A DNA stretch of 37,900 nt, taken from positions 1 to 37,900 of the forward strand of contig QWQG01000105.1 of NCBI GenBank assembly GCA_003670925.1, in the 5' to 3' direction. This document shows, piece after piece, positions 7,498 through 16,753 of this stretch (position 1 is the first letter of the stretch; each line of letters begins with the position of its first letter). Under the pieces are notes generated by a model that worked only from the letters and a program-made list of their open reading frames with translations, did no database searches and was not told where the DNA came from. This DNA comes from Planctomycetota bacterium (GTDB lineage Bacteria > Planctomycetota > Planctomycetia > Planctomycetales > Planctomycetaceae). The position numbers and the translations under genes were made by a program.

Positions 7498-10470
7498 CTA
7501 TTTTGCGGCTTCGGTGATCGACCGGATAAACACCAGAAGATCAGACGCCTCCTGCGCTGTCAGGTCGGCGAGCACTCCGTCTGGCATCAGAGACTTTGTG
7601 CTCTTCTGCAGTTCGTCAATGTCGGTGGCTGCAATCGTAATCTTTTGGCGGTCGGCTAGCCTGAGAACCACCTGACTTGGCGACTGGCTCTCGATTAGGC
7701 CATTGAGCACAAGGCCGTCTTTGGTGAGGATCGTCCACGTCGCGAACTTGTCATCGACCTTCTGCGATGGTTGCACAATTTCCTGCAGTAGTTCCGACGT
7801 GTGGACGTATTTCTTACTGATCTCCCTGAGCGTCGGACCGACAGACAAAGCCAACTCGTCAGTATGGTGACAGGCTCGACAGCGAGCCGCATCGCTGAAG
7901 AAAATCAGGCGACCACGCAGCGCATCGCCTGTTTGAGAGAGTACCAGCGACGGTTCAAATGTTCTTCCCAGAGTTTTCTTTCGCAGTGACTCGGGGATGA
8001 AGTTATCGAACAATCCGCGAACGTCGCTGCTGGCGTTACGCACTGTCTCGATCACGGTTTCGCGATCCGCAGGTGTCAGATCCCCTGCATGCATTCGCAC
8101 CATTAGGGCCAGCGACCCTTCGGTGCCGCTGGTCAGTTGCTGGATCGCCGCAGTACGAGTTTCAGGATTGGAACCGCTGCGTTCTAGCGATGCAAGAGCG
8201 GTTGCCGGTAATGATGCAATGACTAGCGGATCAGACAACTTTGTAGACGGCTCGACAGGCAGCGATCCAATCCAACGTGCGATTAACGAGATACCATGGC
8301 TGTCGACCACCTGAGATCCAACGTACGGCATCCGCGCGTAGCCGAGTTTGGACATGCGATACATCAGCACCGATCTAAACGGATCGCCCGGCACTATGAT
8401 CTTTGCCTGCTGCATTCCAAAAGTACCGATGTTAGTCCCTTTGTTCGTCGCCATCTGCTCAAAGGAGAGATCCTTCGTCAGGAAAAATGACACGATCGCA
8501 TTTCCGCCCTTATGGTGGCACATGCTGCAATTGCCATGCAGATACGAGCGTGCTCGGTCGGTCAAATCCAGAGACTCGTCCTGTGGATTCACCAACTGAA
8601 ATACCGGGCTGCGGGCATCATCCGGAATTGTGGCGATCACTTGCTGTTCTAACAGGGACTCAAGCTGATCGGTGCTGCTGACGGTAGTGGGACACAGCGT
8701 TGTGAGTTGATTTCCCACAAAGCCGAGCACAAAACCCGGTCCGGCGTTATGGCAGAGGCGGCATTCATTGATGGCACTCGTATGCCACGTACGTTCCGTA
8801 AACTGACCAGCGGCATTTGCAGCAGGCCACTGCACAGTCCGGGTCATGCCAACGGAACTGACAAGCTCCGCATCAGTCCCCGCGTCGTTCCAGCGATAAC
8901 TGTAGGGATTCCAGACTCCGTTCTGGAACTGTAGGATCTGAGTTTCGATGGGCTTCGTCGGATTGCCATCATGATCCGGGATTGAAAGCTGCTTCGCAAA
9001 CACAGTTCCCTCCGGGTACCGACCGCGGACACCATTGTGAGACGCCAGTTCAATTCGCGCATGGTCCGGGACTGCGACAAATCGCTGAGCCACCGCGCCG
9101 TCGGTCCATTGAGGCACAACGACGTCATACTCCACGACGCCAGCGGCTGGCTGAAGCGGCGCCACTGATTTGAAAATGCCTGTCTGGCTGAGCAGTCGCG
9201 GGAAATCAGCCGATAGGTCTTCGACATTGTTAGGCAGCAATTCGTAAATCTGCCCTGTCAGGTCGTAGTCAAGGACATAAAGTTCCCCCGCTGCACCTTC
9301 CATAAAATCCACGATGCGGAGATCGGTATCGACAAGGGTTCGGCCGACAAACGATCCGTCTGCTGTTCGTCCGACAGACCAAATTGTCCCAGTAATGTAA
9401 TCGCCATAGACAAATTCACCGTCAAGGGTCTTCAGTTTTTCGCCCCGATAGACAGGACCTCCAATCACGGAATTTGCCTCCGAATGGTGATGATCGCGAA
9501 TGGGAGGAGTGATCGGCGTCGGTCCCACACCAACCTCACTTCGCAGCAAGGCTCTGCCTTCCATAACTGGCCAGCCGCAATTCGTTCCGTTGCCGACGAG
9601 GTAAATCATTTCCCATGTTTCCCAACCATTGTCGGCGACATAGACTTCGCCCGTCTGATGGTCGATCCCGAATTTCCATGGATTCCGCAAGCCGTAGGCG
9701 AAAATTTCAGGCCGCGCCGTTGTGTGGGTTATGAATGCGTTGTCTGCGGGTATCGAATAGTTCTTACCGTTGGCCGGATGATCGACATCAATGCGCAAGA
9801 TTGAACCGAGTAGATCCGTCACGTCCTGACCCGTCGTCAATCCGTCAGGGGGATTGGGCCCTGACCCATCTCCGGTTGCGATGTACAGCAACCCATCACT
9901 GCCGAATCGCATGCAACCGGCATTGTGGCCGCCTGAAGGCCAAGTGATCATCACAGTTTCGCTTTTGGGATCGATCACAGGCACCGCATCATGTGTCATC
10001 TCAAATCGAGACACACGCGTATGTGAACCATTTTCAGGATGCACGAGGCACAAATAAACGAAACGATTCTGCTGAAATAGCGGATGTAACACTGCGGCAA
10101 ACAGTGAAACTTTTTCGTGAGCCAGATTTTGCAGATTCACCGTAAGATCTGCGGCGACAGCGGCGGCTTTAGAGAAGGTGAAGATCTTCCCGTCCATTTC
10201 TGTTACCAGCACGCGGTCTGTCCCAGGAATCTCCAACAAACTTGTCGGATGATCAAATCTTATCTGAGGAAACGCGGGAACAATTCGAAATGCTTCCGGA
10301 GGCGTCGGCGTCCCACGCAGTCGGGACGTAGTCCATGCCTCCCGTGGTTGCACCATCATGCCCGACCTCGCAGCAGGAGATGTTGACTCCGCCGACATCC
10401 CTGATGCGCCACGCACAACACAAACCATCAGAATTGCAATCAACCAAGTTTTCCGTAGCTCTACGGTCAT
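7498..10470 (-). CDS. Secreted PQQ-type sugar dehydrogenase fused to a three-heme cytochrome
   Basis: The start at 10470 gives 990 residues with a clear signal peptide (MTVELRKTWLIAILMVCVV). A frame 34 codons longer is open but hides the signal. Residues about 60-420 form a glucose/sorbosone dehydrogenase-like beta-propeller, with the G-G-H-N-A-G motif (His near 180, the usual catalytic base position), DGLLYIATGDGS and GLRNPWKFG. Next comes a domain resembling the TIGR03806 type with heme site CRLCH (about 571) and then CSMCH (about 649). The C-terminal 150 residues carry CRACHH (about 865) followed by VGPTLREISKKY and the Q-P-S-x-x-V-D-x-K-F segment of the planctomycete heme-binding domain (TIGR02603-like). 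The predicted role is periplasmic oxidation of a sugar or alcohol with electrons passed to its own hemes. The substrate is unknown. It converges on the efflux cluster and is probably monocistronic. Confidence 0.85.
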   Translation of the reverse strand: MTVELRKTWLIAILMVCVVRGASGMSAESTSPAARSGMMVQPREAWTTSRLRGTPTPPEAFRIVPAFPQIRFDHPTSLLEIPGTDRVLVTEMDGKIFTFSKAAAVAADLTVNLQNLAHEKVSLFAAVLHPLFQQNRFVYLCLVHPENGSHTRVSRFEMTHDAVPVIDPKSETVMITWPSGGHNAGCMRFGSDGLLYIATGDGSGPNPPDGLTTGQDVTDLLGSILRIDVDHPANGKNYSIPADNAFITHTTARPEIFAYGLRNPWKFGIDHQTGEVYVADNGWETWEMIYLVGNGTNCGWPVMEGRALLRSEVGVGPTPITPPIRDHHHSEANSVIGGPVYRGEKLKTLDGEFVYGDYITGTIWSVGRTADGSFVGRTLVDTDLRIVDFMEGAAGELYVLDYDLTGQIYELLPNNVEDLSADFPRLLSQTGIFKSVAPLQPAAGVVEYDVVVPQWTDGAVAQRFVAVPDHARIELASHNGVRGRYPEGTVFAKQLSIPDHDGNPTKPIETQILQFQNGVWNPYSYRWNDAGTDAELVSSVGMTRTVQWPAANAAGQFTERTWHTSAINECRLCHNAGPGFVLGFVGNQLTTLCPTTVSSTDQLESLLEQQVIATIPDDARSPVFQLVNPQDESLDLTDRARSYLHGNCSMCHHKGGNAIVSFFLTKDLSFEQMATNKGTNIGTFGMQQAKIIVPGDPFRSVLMYRMSKLGYARMPYVGSQVVDSHGISLIARWIGSLPVEPSTKLSDPLVIASLPATALASLERSGSNPETRTAAIQQLTSGTEGSLALMVRMHAGDLTPADRETVIETVRNASSDVRGLFDNFIPESLRKKTLGRTFEPSLVLSQTGDALRGRLIFFSDAARCRACHHTDELALSVGPTLREISKKYVHTSELLQEIVQPSQKVDDKFATWTILTKDGLVLNGLIESQSPSQVVLRLADRQKITIAATDIDELQKSTKSLMPDGVLADLTAQEASDLLVFIRSITEAAK

Positions 10471-10620
10471 AGCAGTCAATTCCCTCTTACACAATTTACG
10501 CACGGCGCATCCCAGAAAGCGTGCAGAACCTCTGTTAGAAACGTACTCCGAGACATCTTCCTCGGAGAACATAAGTCTTCGTCCGGGATCAGCAGTCAGA
10601 AATTAAACACACGAAACCGC

Positions 10621-10636
10621 TTATGGTATCCCATAA
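10621..10636. promoter_or_regulatory. Inverted repeat, possible operator
   Basis: TTATGG TATC CCATAA is a perfect 6-bp inverted repeat with a 4-base spacer, located about 150 bases upstream of the start of the minus-strand dehydrogenase/cytochrome gene. Its size and symmetry suit a dimeric regulator. No flanking promoter could be assigned with confidence. Confidence 0.3.
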
Positions 10637-11079
10637 TCTCGGCGAAAATGCTAACTCATGGACATGTCTCAACAAACCGCTCCTGACGCATCATATCACC
10701 AGCGACGATGCTTGTGTTAACGGCGGTGAGAAACCGTAGCGCTTGGCGGGTGGTAACGGGTGGCGGAATCGTGGAGCGACCATATGTTCAGTTGGCGACT
10801 TCTTAATCGCGTGGAAGCCCGCCATCATGGCTGGGAACAGCACATTCGTTGCCGGCGTTTTCAGCAGTTTCGAGGTCACCACTCGGGGTGCTGGAATCTC
10901 GTTATGCGAGTCTCCCGGACTCGCCCCACGCGATTTTTCCGTGCGGAGCTGGTAATGGGTTTCGGTTGTTGTCAGTCGCAGGGCTGCCACAGAACGCTGG
11001 TCAGTGCGAGGGCCAGAAATGAGACACGGGGGCGTACCGCTGCCAGCTTCGGAGCTTAATCCAATTCCGAAGGGCGAGC
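10637..11079. other. Non-coding or decayed region next to a transposase scrap
   Basis: Several overlapping frames of 60-100 codons occur on both strands, but they lack ribosome sites, are rich in Arg/Ser/Pro, and match no family I recognise. The region directly precedes the transposase fragment and may be decayed mobile DNA or a dispersed repeat. I see no RNA gene in it. Confidence 0.4.
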
Positions 11080-11292
11080 AGGGTCTCCGGTCTATGGCTC
11101 AAGGCGTTGCTGCTGATGAAACCAAAACTTGCAAAGCCGGAGTTGACGGTCTACGACTTCTTTTGCGAACTGGCGACACTCGGCGGCTTCCTCGCGCGAA
11201 AACACGACGGCGAACCCGGCTGGCAATCCATCTGGACTGGCTACAAAAAACTCCATGGAAGAATCGAAGGCATGAAATTATTGATGTCCTGA
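11080..11292 (+). pseudogene. IS4/Tn5-type transposase, C-terminal fragment
   Basis: From about 11080 one forward frame reads RVSGLWLKALLLMKPKLAKP, then TVYDFFCELATLGGFLARKH and DGEPGWQSIWTGYKKL, and stops at 11292. The L-G-G-F-L-x-R-K-x-D-G-x-P-G-W-x-x-I-W segment is the conserved C-terminus of Tn5-like members of the IS4 transposase family. The DDE catalytic core that should lie upstream is absent, so this is a remnant of roughly 70 residues and cannot be active. The bases just after the stop (TTCGGGGGTAATGACAAGG, 11300-11318) are a plausible position for the element's right end, but no matching left end was found. Confidence 0.7.
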
Positions 11293-11624
11293 ATGCAACA
11301 TTTCGGGGGTAATGACAAGGGGCGGTTATCGCCAAACGCCACGGTTTCTCGCCGCCGTTGACAGGGTCGCTGGAAAGTCCGCCGCGTCAACCGCAGTGCG
11401 AGCGTGGATGCTAGCGTGTGAGCGATCGCTGGAAAACCTAATGAAACGCGGGATCAGAGATCACGCCGAAATCCGCGACAACGCCCATCGTGGGCTGTAA
11501 GGTACGATCCAACTGTTGCGGACACCCACTTAAGGTTATCGTGAGCAAAGGTCTGCTGCATGAATGGCACCACGATACCTTTGGATATCGCGGTATCAGA
11601 CTTTTTGATCGGACAATCTTTTCT
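11293..11624. other. Intergenic region between IS remnant and amidase gene
   Basis: These 332 bases include the presumed right edge of the IS remnant near 11300-11320. The amidase frame stays open upstream to 11490, but that extension (His/Cys/Arg-rich) has no family resemblance, so I treat it as leader. No promoter or RNA gene could be assigned. Confidence 0.4.
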
Positions 11625-12926
11625 ATGGAACCAACACAATCAATCTCAGCGCTACGGGCGGCGATGAAGTCGGGAACCCTCACCTCCACGGCACTTGTCG
11701 AACAGTGCCTTGCCCGTATTAAAGCTGGGGATGGGGAATTGGGGGCTTGGGTATCGGTAGATGTCGGCGGTGCGCGAGCGGACGCTGAGCGAGCTGATAA
11801 AGAGCTAGCTCGAGGCGTTGTGCACGGCGTGTTACATGGCATTCCGATCGGCATCAAGGATATCGTCGATGTCGTCGGCACCGTGACTGGCGCTGGTTCG
11901 GCTTTGCGCATGAAACTTGAGGCACCCGCTGCACGAGACGCGACGTTGGTTGCTGCGCTACGTCGAGCGGGTGGAATCATCATCGGTAAAACGGTGACTA
12001 CTCAATTCGCATGTTTTGACCCGGCGTTGACGCGTAATCCATGGGGCGCTGATCGCACGCCGGGAGGATCATCGAGCGGTTCAGCGGCGGCCGTCGCGGC
12101 CGGCATGGTGCCCGCGGCAATCGGCTCACAAACAGGTGGCTCGATCACGCGACCTGCGGCGTACTGCGGTGTTTGCGGAATGAAGCCGACGTTCCAGACC
12201 GTGCCGCTTGACGGCGTTATTCCGGTAGCACCATCACTGGATCATCCCGGTCCCATTACACGAACAGTGGGTGATCTGCGCGTGATGCTGCAGGCGATGA
12301 CCGAGACCGCGTGTGTGGAATCCGAACTCCCTGCAATGTCCCACCTGAAACTCGGCCGCCTGCGACATTTTTTTGAGGATCGTATCGACCCACAAGTGCG
12401 GGATGCACTCGATGCGACGATCGAGCGGTTTGTTTCCGCTGGGGCGACAATGGTTGACATTGACGTCCCGAGCGAGTTCTCAGACGTGCTGCTCCACCAT
12501 CGGCGGATCATGGCAACAGAAGCGGCGTTATGGCATCGCGAGCGATTCCGGAACCATCGCGACGACTACGGACCCCGGATTGCGTCTCTGCTTGAAGAGG
12601 GCTTGGGAACCAGTCTCGCCGACTATTCTGCGTCGAAGGCGCATCAGTTGGCGCTGACTAAAGCAATGGCTGCGTTGTTTCAGCATCGAATCGACGCGTT
12701 GTTGACGCCTGCAGCCATTGGACCAGCTCCGGATGCCACCACAACGGGAGACCCATGCATGAATTCCCCGTGGAGTTACACGGGTCTCCCGACGGTTTCA
12801 TTTCCGATTGGCCTGAGCACTGAGCGACTCCCTTTAGCAATTCAGCTTGTAGGTCCGCATCGACACGACTGGCAACTGCTCAACGTCGCGGAAGTCTGCG
12901 AACGCTTGCTCCCGCCTGTAGCTTAA
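11625..12926 (+). CDS. Amidase-signature family amidohydrolase
   Basis: The start at 11625 gives 433 residues, a normal length, and begins MEPTQSISALRAAMKSG as in many family members. The amidase signature is intact: Lys78 in GIPIGIKD, the cis-Ser near 149 in TPGGSSSGSAAAVAAGM, and the nucleophile near Ser173 in QTGGSITRPAAYCGVCG. These form the Ser-cisSer-Lys triad that hydrolyses amide bonds. The sequence is closer to stand-alone amidases than to GatA, and no gatB or gatC is nearby, so a role in Gln-tRNA formation is unlikely. No signal peptide is seen, so it is probably cytoplasmic. The substrate (carboxamide, allophanate-like or peptide amide) cannot be told. It follows an IS remnant and is flanked by a convergent phosphoesterase gene. 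Confidence 0.88.
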   Translation: MEPTQSISALRAAMKSGTLTSTALVEQCLARIKAGDGELGAWVSVDVGGARADAERADKELARGVVHGVLHGIPIGIKDIVDVVGTVTGAGSALRMKLEAPAARDATLVAALRRAGGIIIGKTVTTQFACFDPALTRNPWGADRTPGGSSSGSAAAVAAGMVPAAIGSQTGGSITRPAAYCGVCGMKPTFQTVPLDGVIPVAPSLDHPGPITRTVGDLRVMLQAMTETACVESELPAMSHLKLGRLRHFFEDRIDPQVRDALDATIERFVSAGATMVDIDVPSEFSDVLLHHRRIMATEAALWHRERFRNHRDDYGPRIASLLEEGLGTSLADYSASKAHQLALTKAMAALFQHRIDALLTPAAIGPAPDATTTGDPCMNSPWSYTGLPTVSFPIGLSTERLPLAIQLVGPHRHDWQLLNVAEVCERLLPPVA

Positions 12927-13010
12927 TCGAGTTATTAAAAAGCATTTCAATGACGTGCGCTGCCGTCAGTTGTGGAGTGCGTGTGATTTCCTGTCACAGA
13001 TTTGGTTTAA

Positions 13011-13035
13011 CGACGCAGGCGACCCAACTGCGTCG
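13011..13035. terminator. Hairpin between convergent genes, possible terminator
   Basis: CGACGCAG and CTGCGTCG form a perfect 8-bp stem with a 9-base loop, placed between the convergent amidase and phosphoesterase genes. An A6 run follows on the plus strand (13040-13045), while no good U-run follows the stem on either transcript, so termination efficiency is doubtful. Confidence 0.35.
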
Positions 13036-13099
13036 ACCGAAAAAATGGGCAATTGAATCTGGTGACATTTCGACTGGAAAGACTGAGTTTGGTGCCTGA

Positions 13100-14683
13100 T
13101 CATTCCACACGAATGATCCGTTCACCCTTGAGGATCTGGCCGTTCGAATTCGTGGCACGCACCTGAATGAGATGCGTGCCTTTCTGTTCCGCCGCTGTCA
13201 ACGTGGCTTTCCATAGGTGGGGACAGACCATCGGTTTCGCCAGTTTTCGCCACGGAAGATTGGCCGGCAGCATTGGCTGTTCTTCATCAAACAGTGCCTG
13301 AAAGAGTGGGTCTGTTTCATTTTCGGTCTTCAGCATTGATTGCCAGTCACGGTCGTTTATCCGCCATTCGACAACGGCATCAGGAAAAGCATTGAACACG
13401 TTCGCGCGAAATTCTTGAGTCATGGCATCGGCCAGCGGCACGACTTCCGGAGCCGTGATTCGAATCTGCTCACTGGGACTCCGCCGTGCGGCTTGATAGT
13501 CCAGCAGATAACTAGTGCCCTCAAAATGCATGATCGTGTAACCGTTCGGGGTGCCGTCTGCACACATCGTATGCGGGATTCCGTGTTCATCCGGCTTCCC
13601 TGACCACCACGCGCCGCACACGGTGACGTTGATCATGTGATGATGTGGTTTTTGGCCTTGCCAGCCGTCGGAGTCCGTCAACATCACATGTTCGTGATGA
13701 TGCGTGTGCCCCGCGAGTGAAATACAGTGTTCGCGTGATTCCAAGAGCCGCAGTAATTTTTCACGGCGGGGTTCAATCCACGGTGTGGACTTCACAAGGG
13801 GAATATGCATCATCGCCACAACAAGCTGATCTTGGGGTACATGTTTCAGATCGTTTTCGATAAACGTGAGTTGCTTTTCACTTAGTCCAGAGCGGTAGAG
13901 TTTTTTTTCGCCTTCTTTGACCCAGTGAATATCATCCACCACGATGAAATGGATGGAGCCGTAATCAAATGAAAAATAGGCTGGGCCATACACGCGTTCG
14001 TATGTTTCGTCGCTCAACTCATCCGTTTCGGCGGCGAAATTGATATCGTGATTTCCAATGACGTTGTACCATGGGATCCCGATCTTCCCCACAGTCCGAT
14101 TGAAACTTTCGAAGAGGCTCAAATCGTCGAATAAAATATCACCAAGCGTCACCCCAAACGCCGCGTTTACACCCACGAGATTATCCACAACGTCATGCGC
14201 GATGTAGTCAATTTCCTTCTGATCGCGGGGCTGTGGGTCGCCGAAAAAAATCACGTCAAAGGCTGTTGGTTCTTCCACACGATACAAGGGAAAATCAATT
14301 TCGGCGGGCAATGGTCCCGTCGGTTCGACGCCGGGGAAACCGAGATCTCTGGGTGAACCTGCGGGCTTATGAATGTAGTAGAACCGAGACAAGTGATCCT
14401 TGTCGCTGACAGTCCGGTAGCCACTGGGTTTGATCACAAACACGATTGAATCGTTATCGACCGCCAGCGTATATCGACCGTCGGCGTTGGTTGGTACGAC
14501 GTCGCGGCCATTTGAAACACGCACACCCGCGATGCCTGTTTCGTCCGCCTCACGCGTGTGATTGCCGTTTGTATCTACAAACACAACACCTGTCGCAACC
14601 GCATCATCAGCATGTGCCCCCGAGATTGAACTCAGCACATAGGCGACCAAACAAATTAACGCCACGGTTTTGAGCTGTAGCAT
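13100..14683 (-). CDS. Secreted calcineurin-like metallophosphoesterase
   Basis: The 527-residue product has a signal peptide (MLQLKTVALICLVAYVLSS, cleavage near SGAHA). A short beta-sandwich of the SdrD-B/metallophosphatase N type follows (VFVDTNGNHTREADETGIAG; DGRYTLAVD), then the phosphoesterase core. Metal ligands are visible in order: FFGDPQ, VTLGD, IGNHD, MMHIP and AGHTHHHEH, so both metal sites look intact. A C-terminal domain of about 130 residues follows, as in other planctomycete and Bacteroidetes phosphoesterases with N and C accessory domains. It probably cleaves a phosphomonoester or diester outside the cytoplasm. The substrate is unknown. It may share a transcript with the methyltransferase gene upstream on the same strand (121-base gap). 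Confidence 0.88.
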   Translation of the reverse strand: MLQLKTVALICLVAYVLSSISGAHADDAVATGVVFVDTNGNHTREADETGIAGVRVSNGRDVVPTNADGRYTLAVDNDSIVFVIKPSGYRTVSDKDHLSRFYYIHKPAGSPRDLGFPGVEPTGPLPAEIDFPLYRVEEPTAFDVIFFGDPQPRDQKEIDYIAHDVVDNLVGVNAAFGVTLGDILFDDLSLFESFNRTVGKIGIPWYNVIGNHDINFAAETDELSDETYERVYGPAYFSFDYGSIHFIVVDDIHWVKEGEKKLYRSGLSEKQLTFIENDLKHVPQDQLVVAMMHIPLVKSTPWIEPRREKLLRLLESREHCISLAGHTHHHEHVMLTDSDGWQGQKPHHHMINVTVCGAWWSGKPDEHGIPHTMCADGTPNGYTIMHFEGTSYLLDYQAARRSPSEQIRITAPEVVPLADAMTQEFRANVFNAFPDAVVEWRINDRDWQSMLKTENETDPLFQALFDEEQPMLPANLPWRKLAKPMVCPHLWKATLTAAEQKGTHLIQVRATNSNGQILKGERIIRVE

Positions 14684-14804
14684 GAGCTGGGATCTTTCGT
14701 GTTGGGTTGGCTCGGTTTCGTCTGCGAAATCATTCTTCCTGATTGTTGCGACATATTCCTTGGTTCGTCAGACGGTAAACACACGCGTAGTCGTGCAAAC
14801 GGCA

Positions 14805-16097
14805 TTATTCTGGTAATTCTGAACCATCTTCATCCACATGCGGAGGCACAGGTTCGCCAGTGTCATTTGCCCTAGAAACATGGCGTTCACGCGGCGGAGC
14901 TGGGCCCATATACTGGTAGAACTGACATTCCAGCCTGCCATTGTAGAGTTTTCTGCGGCGTGGCGCGCGGCGACCGAAATGTTTTTCGAACCAGGTGTTT
15001 GATGTGATCACGTAGAAACTCCATGTGGGCAGAGAATCGTAGACGCGGCCGAGTTCCCGATAAACGGCCTCCACTTCTTCTGGTTGGCCCATCCGTTCGC
15101 CATAGGGTGGGTTGCAAACGACCACGCCGTATTCGCGGATGGATTTGAATTCACTGATTTCTTGGACGCGAAATTGGATGTCTCCGCCAACGCCGGCTTC
15201 GGCAGCAGTCTTTTCAGAATGCCGGATGGCGGCTGGGTCATGGTCGAAACCCTGAATCGGCTCGAGCATTTTTGGCTGTCGCAAATCTTTGGCTTCGGTG
15301 CGCACATCCTTCCACATTTTTCGGTCCATCCACGGCCAGTCCTCGGCGATAAAAGAGCGTCCGGAGCCTGGGGCAATGTTGCGACCGATTAAAGCGGCCT
15401 CGATCGGAAGCGTCCCACTTCCGCAAAATAGATCAACAAACTGTCGATCACGATTCCAGTAACTCAATTGCAGCAAGCCGGCTGCCATTGTTTCACGCAA
15501 TGGTGCCGGACCAGCGAATTCGCGATAACCACGTTTATGAAGTCCGTCGCCCGACGTATCAATGGTCAGCGTTGCCACGTCTCGCAACAAAGACACTTCG
15601 ATGGCAAACTCTGCTCCGGTTTCATCAAAACGAAAACGGTTGTATTTTTTCTTAAGGCTTTCCACGATGGCTTTTTTGACGCATCCCTGCACGGAGGGTA
15701 CGGCATGGAGTCTTGATTGCACACTGCGCCCTGCGACCGGAAATGACGCATTGACAGGCAGCAGGTCACTCCAAGGAAGATCAACGGTCTTGTCAAACAA
15801 CGCTCCAAAATCTGGTGCGTGAAACTCGCCGACTTTGATCAACAGGCGGTCCGCGGAACGCAGCCACATATTGCATCGCGCGATATCTCGTTCATCTCCG
15901 GCAAAATGAACTTTGCCGTCCAACGTCCGCGTGTCAGAATAGCCCAGTCGTTCGAGTTCCCTCGTGACGACAGATTCCAGTCCGAAAGTTGTAGTGGCAA
16001 TCAATTCAAAGCGCGGCATTTGAGGAAATCGTGAGTTGAGAGTGAGTCTGAAATTTTCAAAGAACGAAGCCATAGGAGGGATATGGGTTCGAGTCAT
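14805..16097 (-). CDS. THUMP-domain RNA methyltransferase (RlmL/YpsC-like)
   Basis: The 430-residue protein starts with a short leader, then FELIATTTFGLESVVTRELE, the ferredoxin-like/THUMP start of the family that targets structured RNA. The methyltransferase half follows: SAM motif I near VDLFCGSGTLPIEAALIG and the catalytic motif VVCNPPYGERMG (N-P-P-Y), which marks N2-guanine methylation. The closest known group is the 23S rRNA G2445-type methyltransferase without the second RlmK domain (Bacillus YpsC-like). The C-terminal tail is Pro/Glu-rich and dispensable-looking. Alternative starts exist at codons 9 and 27, and no ribosome site decides between them. The gene sits 81 bases after a hypothetical gene on the same strand, so an operon is possible. 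Confidence 0.88.
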   Translation of the reverse strand: MTRTHIPPMASFFENFRLTLNSRFPQMPRFELIATTTFGLESVVTRELERLGYSDTRTLDGKVHFAGDERDIARCNMWLRSADRLLIKVGEFHAPDFGALFDKTVDLPWSDLLPVNASFPVAGRSVQSRLHAVPSVQGCVKKAIVESLKKKYNRFRFDETGAEFAIEVSLLRDVATLTIDTSGDGLHKRGYREFAGPAPLRETMAAGLLQLSYWNRDRQFVDLFCGSGTLPIEAALIGRNIAPGSGRSFIAEDWPWMDRKMWKDVRTEAKDLRQPKMLEPIQGFDHDPAAIRHSEKTAAEAGVGGDIQFRVQEISEFKSIREYGVVVCNPPYGERMGQPEEVEAVYRELGRVYDSLPTWSFYVITSNTWFEKHFGRRAPRRRKLYNGRLECQFYQYMGPAPPRERHVSRANDTGEPVPPHVDEDGSELPE

Positions 16098-16178
16098 GGA
16101 TTGGACGAATGCGCGGACTCAGAGTCAATCCATGCCCGTTGCCGATACGCAGATTGCTGAGATTGGGGCAATTGTTCG

Positions 16179-16670
16179 TCATAATCGGCGTCGAATTGTC
16201 GGAGAGAGCCAAGGTTTAGCGAGGCGAACGCTTGCCAACGCAGCCTGAATCCGGGTGATATGACAGACGACATCAGGCACGCTGCGTGCGATGCGGAAGT
16301 CGGAGGCATGGAGTTTCTGTTCCAGAAGTGTTAGCGCAACCAGCATCGTGTCGTGGAATGCTTGCAGTGCATCGTCGCCAAGTTCAGTCCTGAGCAATAC
16401 TGTTTGAGTAGCTGTGCGCTCGCGTTTGAGCATCGCCAATGAGGTGTGCTGACTGCGATACATGAGACCAGCGACGAATGCGCGGCGGAGGCGGCCCTCG
16501 GGGTCAAACTGATACACCGGATCCGAACCGATGAAAATGCTCATGGCAGAATTGGAGCGAAATCCGATGGTAATTAGCGAATCAAAACTTGGGACAGACA
16601 ATTCAACTCGATCCGGCAGGGCGACGGCCTCCCGCATCAGGTCTTCGCGATCGTCTGGATGTAGCGTCAT
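16179..16670 (-). CDS. Conserved-looking hypothetical protein (163 aa)
   Basis: The 163-residue product starts MTLHPDDREDLMREAVALPD and then VELSVPSFDSLITIGFRSN, with a beta-rich first half and a helical second half rich in Arg and Leu. No signal peptide, membrane segment or catalytic motif is apparent. From memory similar proteins with the D-P-V-Y-Q-F-x-x-x-G-x-L-R-R-A-F segment occur in planctomycetes without assigned function. It is transcribed away from the M41-like protease gene, with 83 bases between the two starts that must hold both promoters. It lies upstream of the THUMP methyltransferase on the same strand (81-base gap). I cannot give a function. Confidence 0.75.
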   Translation of the reverse strand: MTLHPDDREDLMREAVALPDRVELSVPSFDSLITIGFRSNSAMSIFIGSDPVYQFDPEGRLRRAFVAGLMYRSQHTSLAMLKRERTATQTVLLRTELGDDALQAFHDTMLVALTLLEQKLHASDFRIARSVPDVVCHITRIQAALASVRLAKPWLSPTIRRRL

Positions 16671-16753
16671 GATTGTTTTACCTTTCCACTTCTTGCAATT
16701 TCAGGGAGTATACCAGTTCTTGGATCTCAACATGCGGCCCGACAGGAAATCCT

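Noticed and set aside
10691-11059. Overlapping frames of about 100 codons on both strands
   Set aside because: None has a ribosome site or recognisable domain; composition is that of chance frames in decayed DNA.
11490-11624. N-terminal extension of the amidase frame
   Set aside because: The family start fits the ATG at 11625, and the extension is His/Cys/Arg-rich without resemblance.
11625-12926. GatA subunit of the Glu-tRNA amidotransferase
   Set aside because: No gatB or gatC is nearby and the sequence fits general amidases better.
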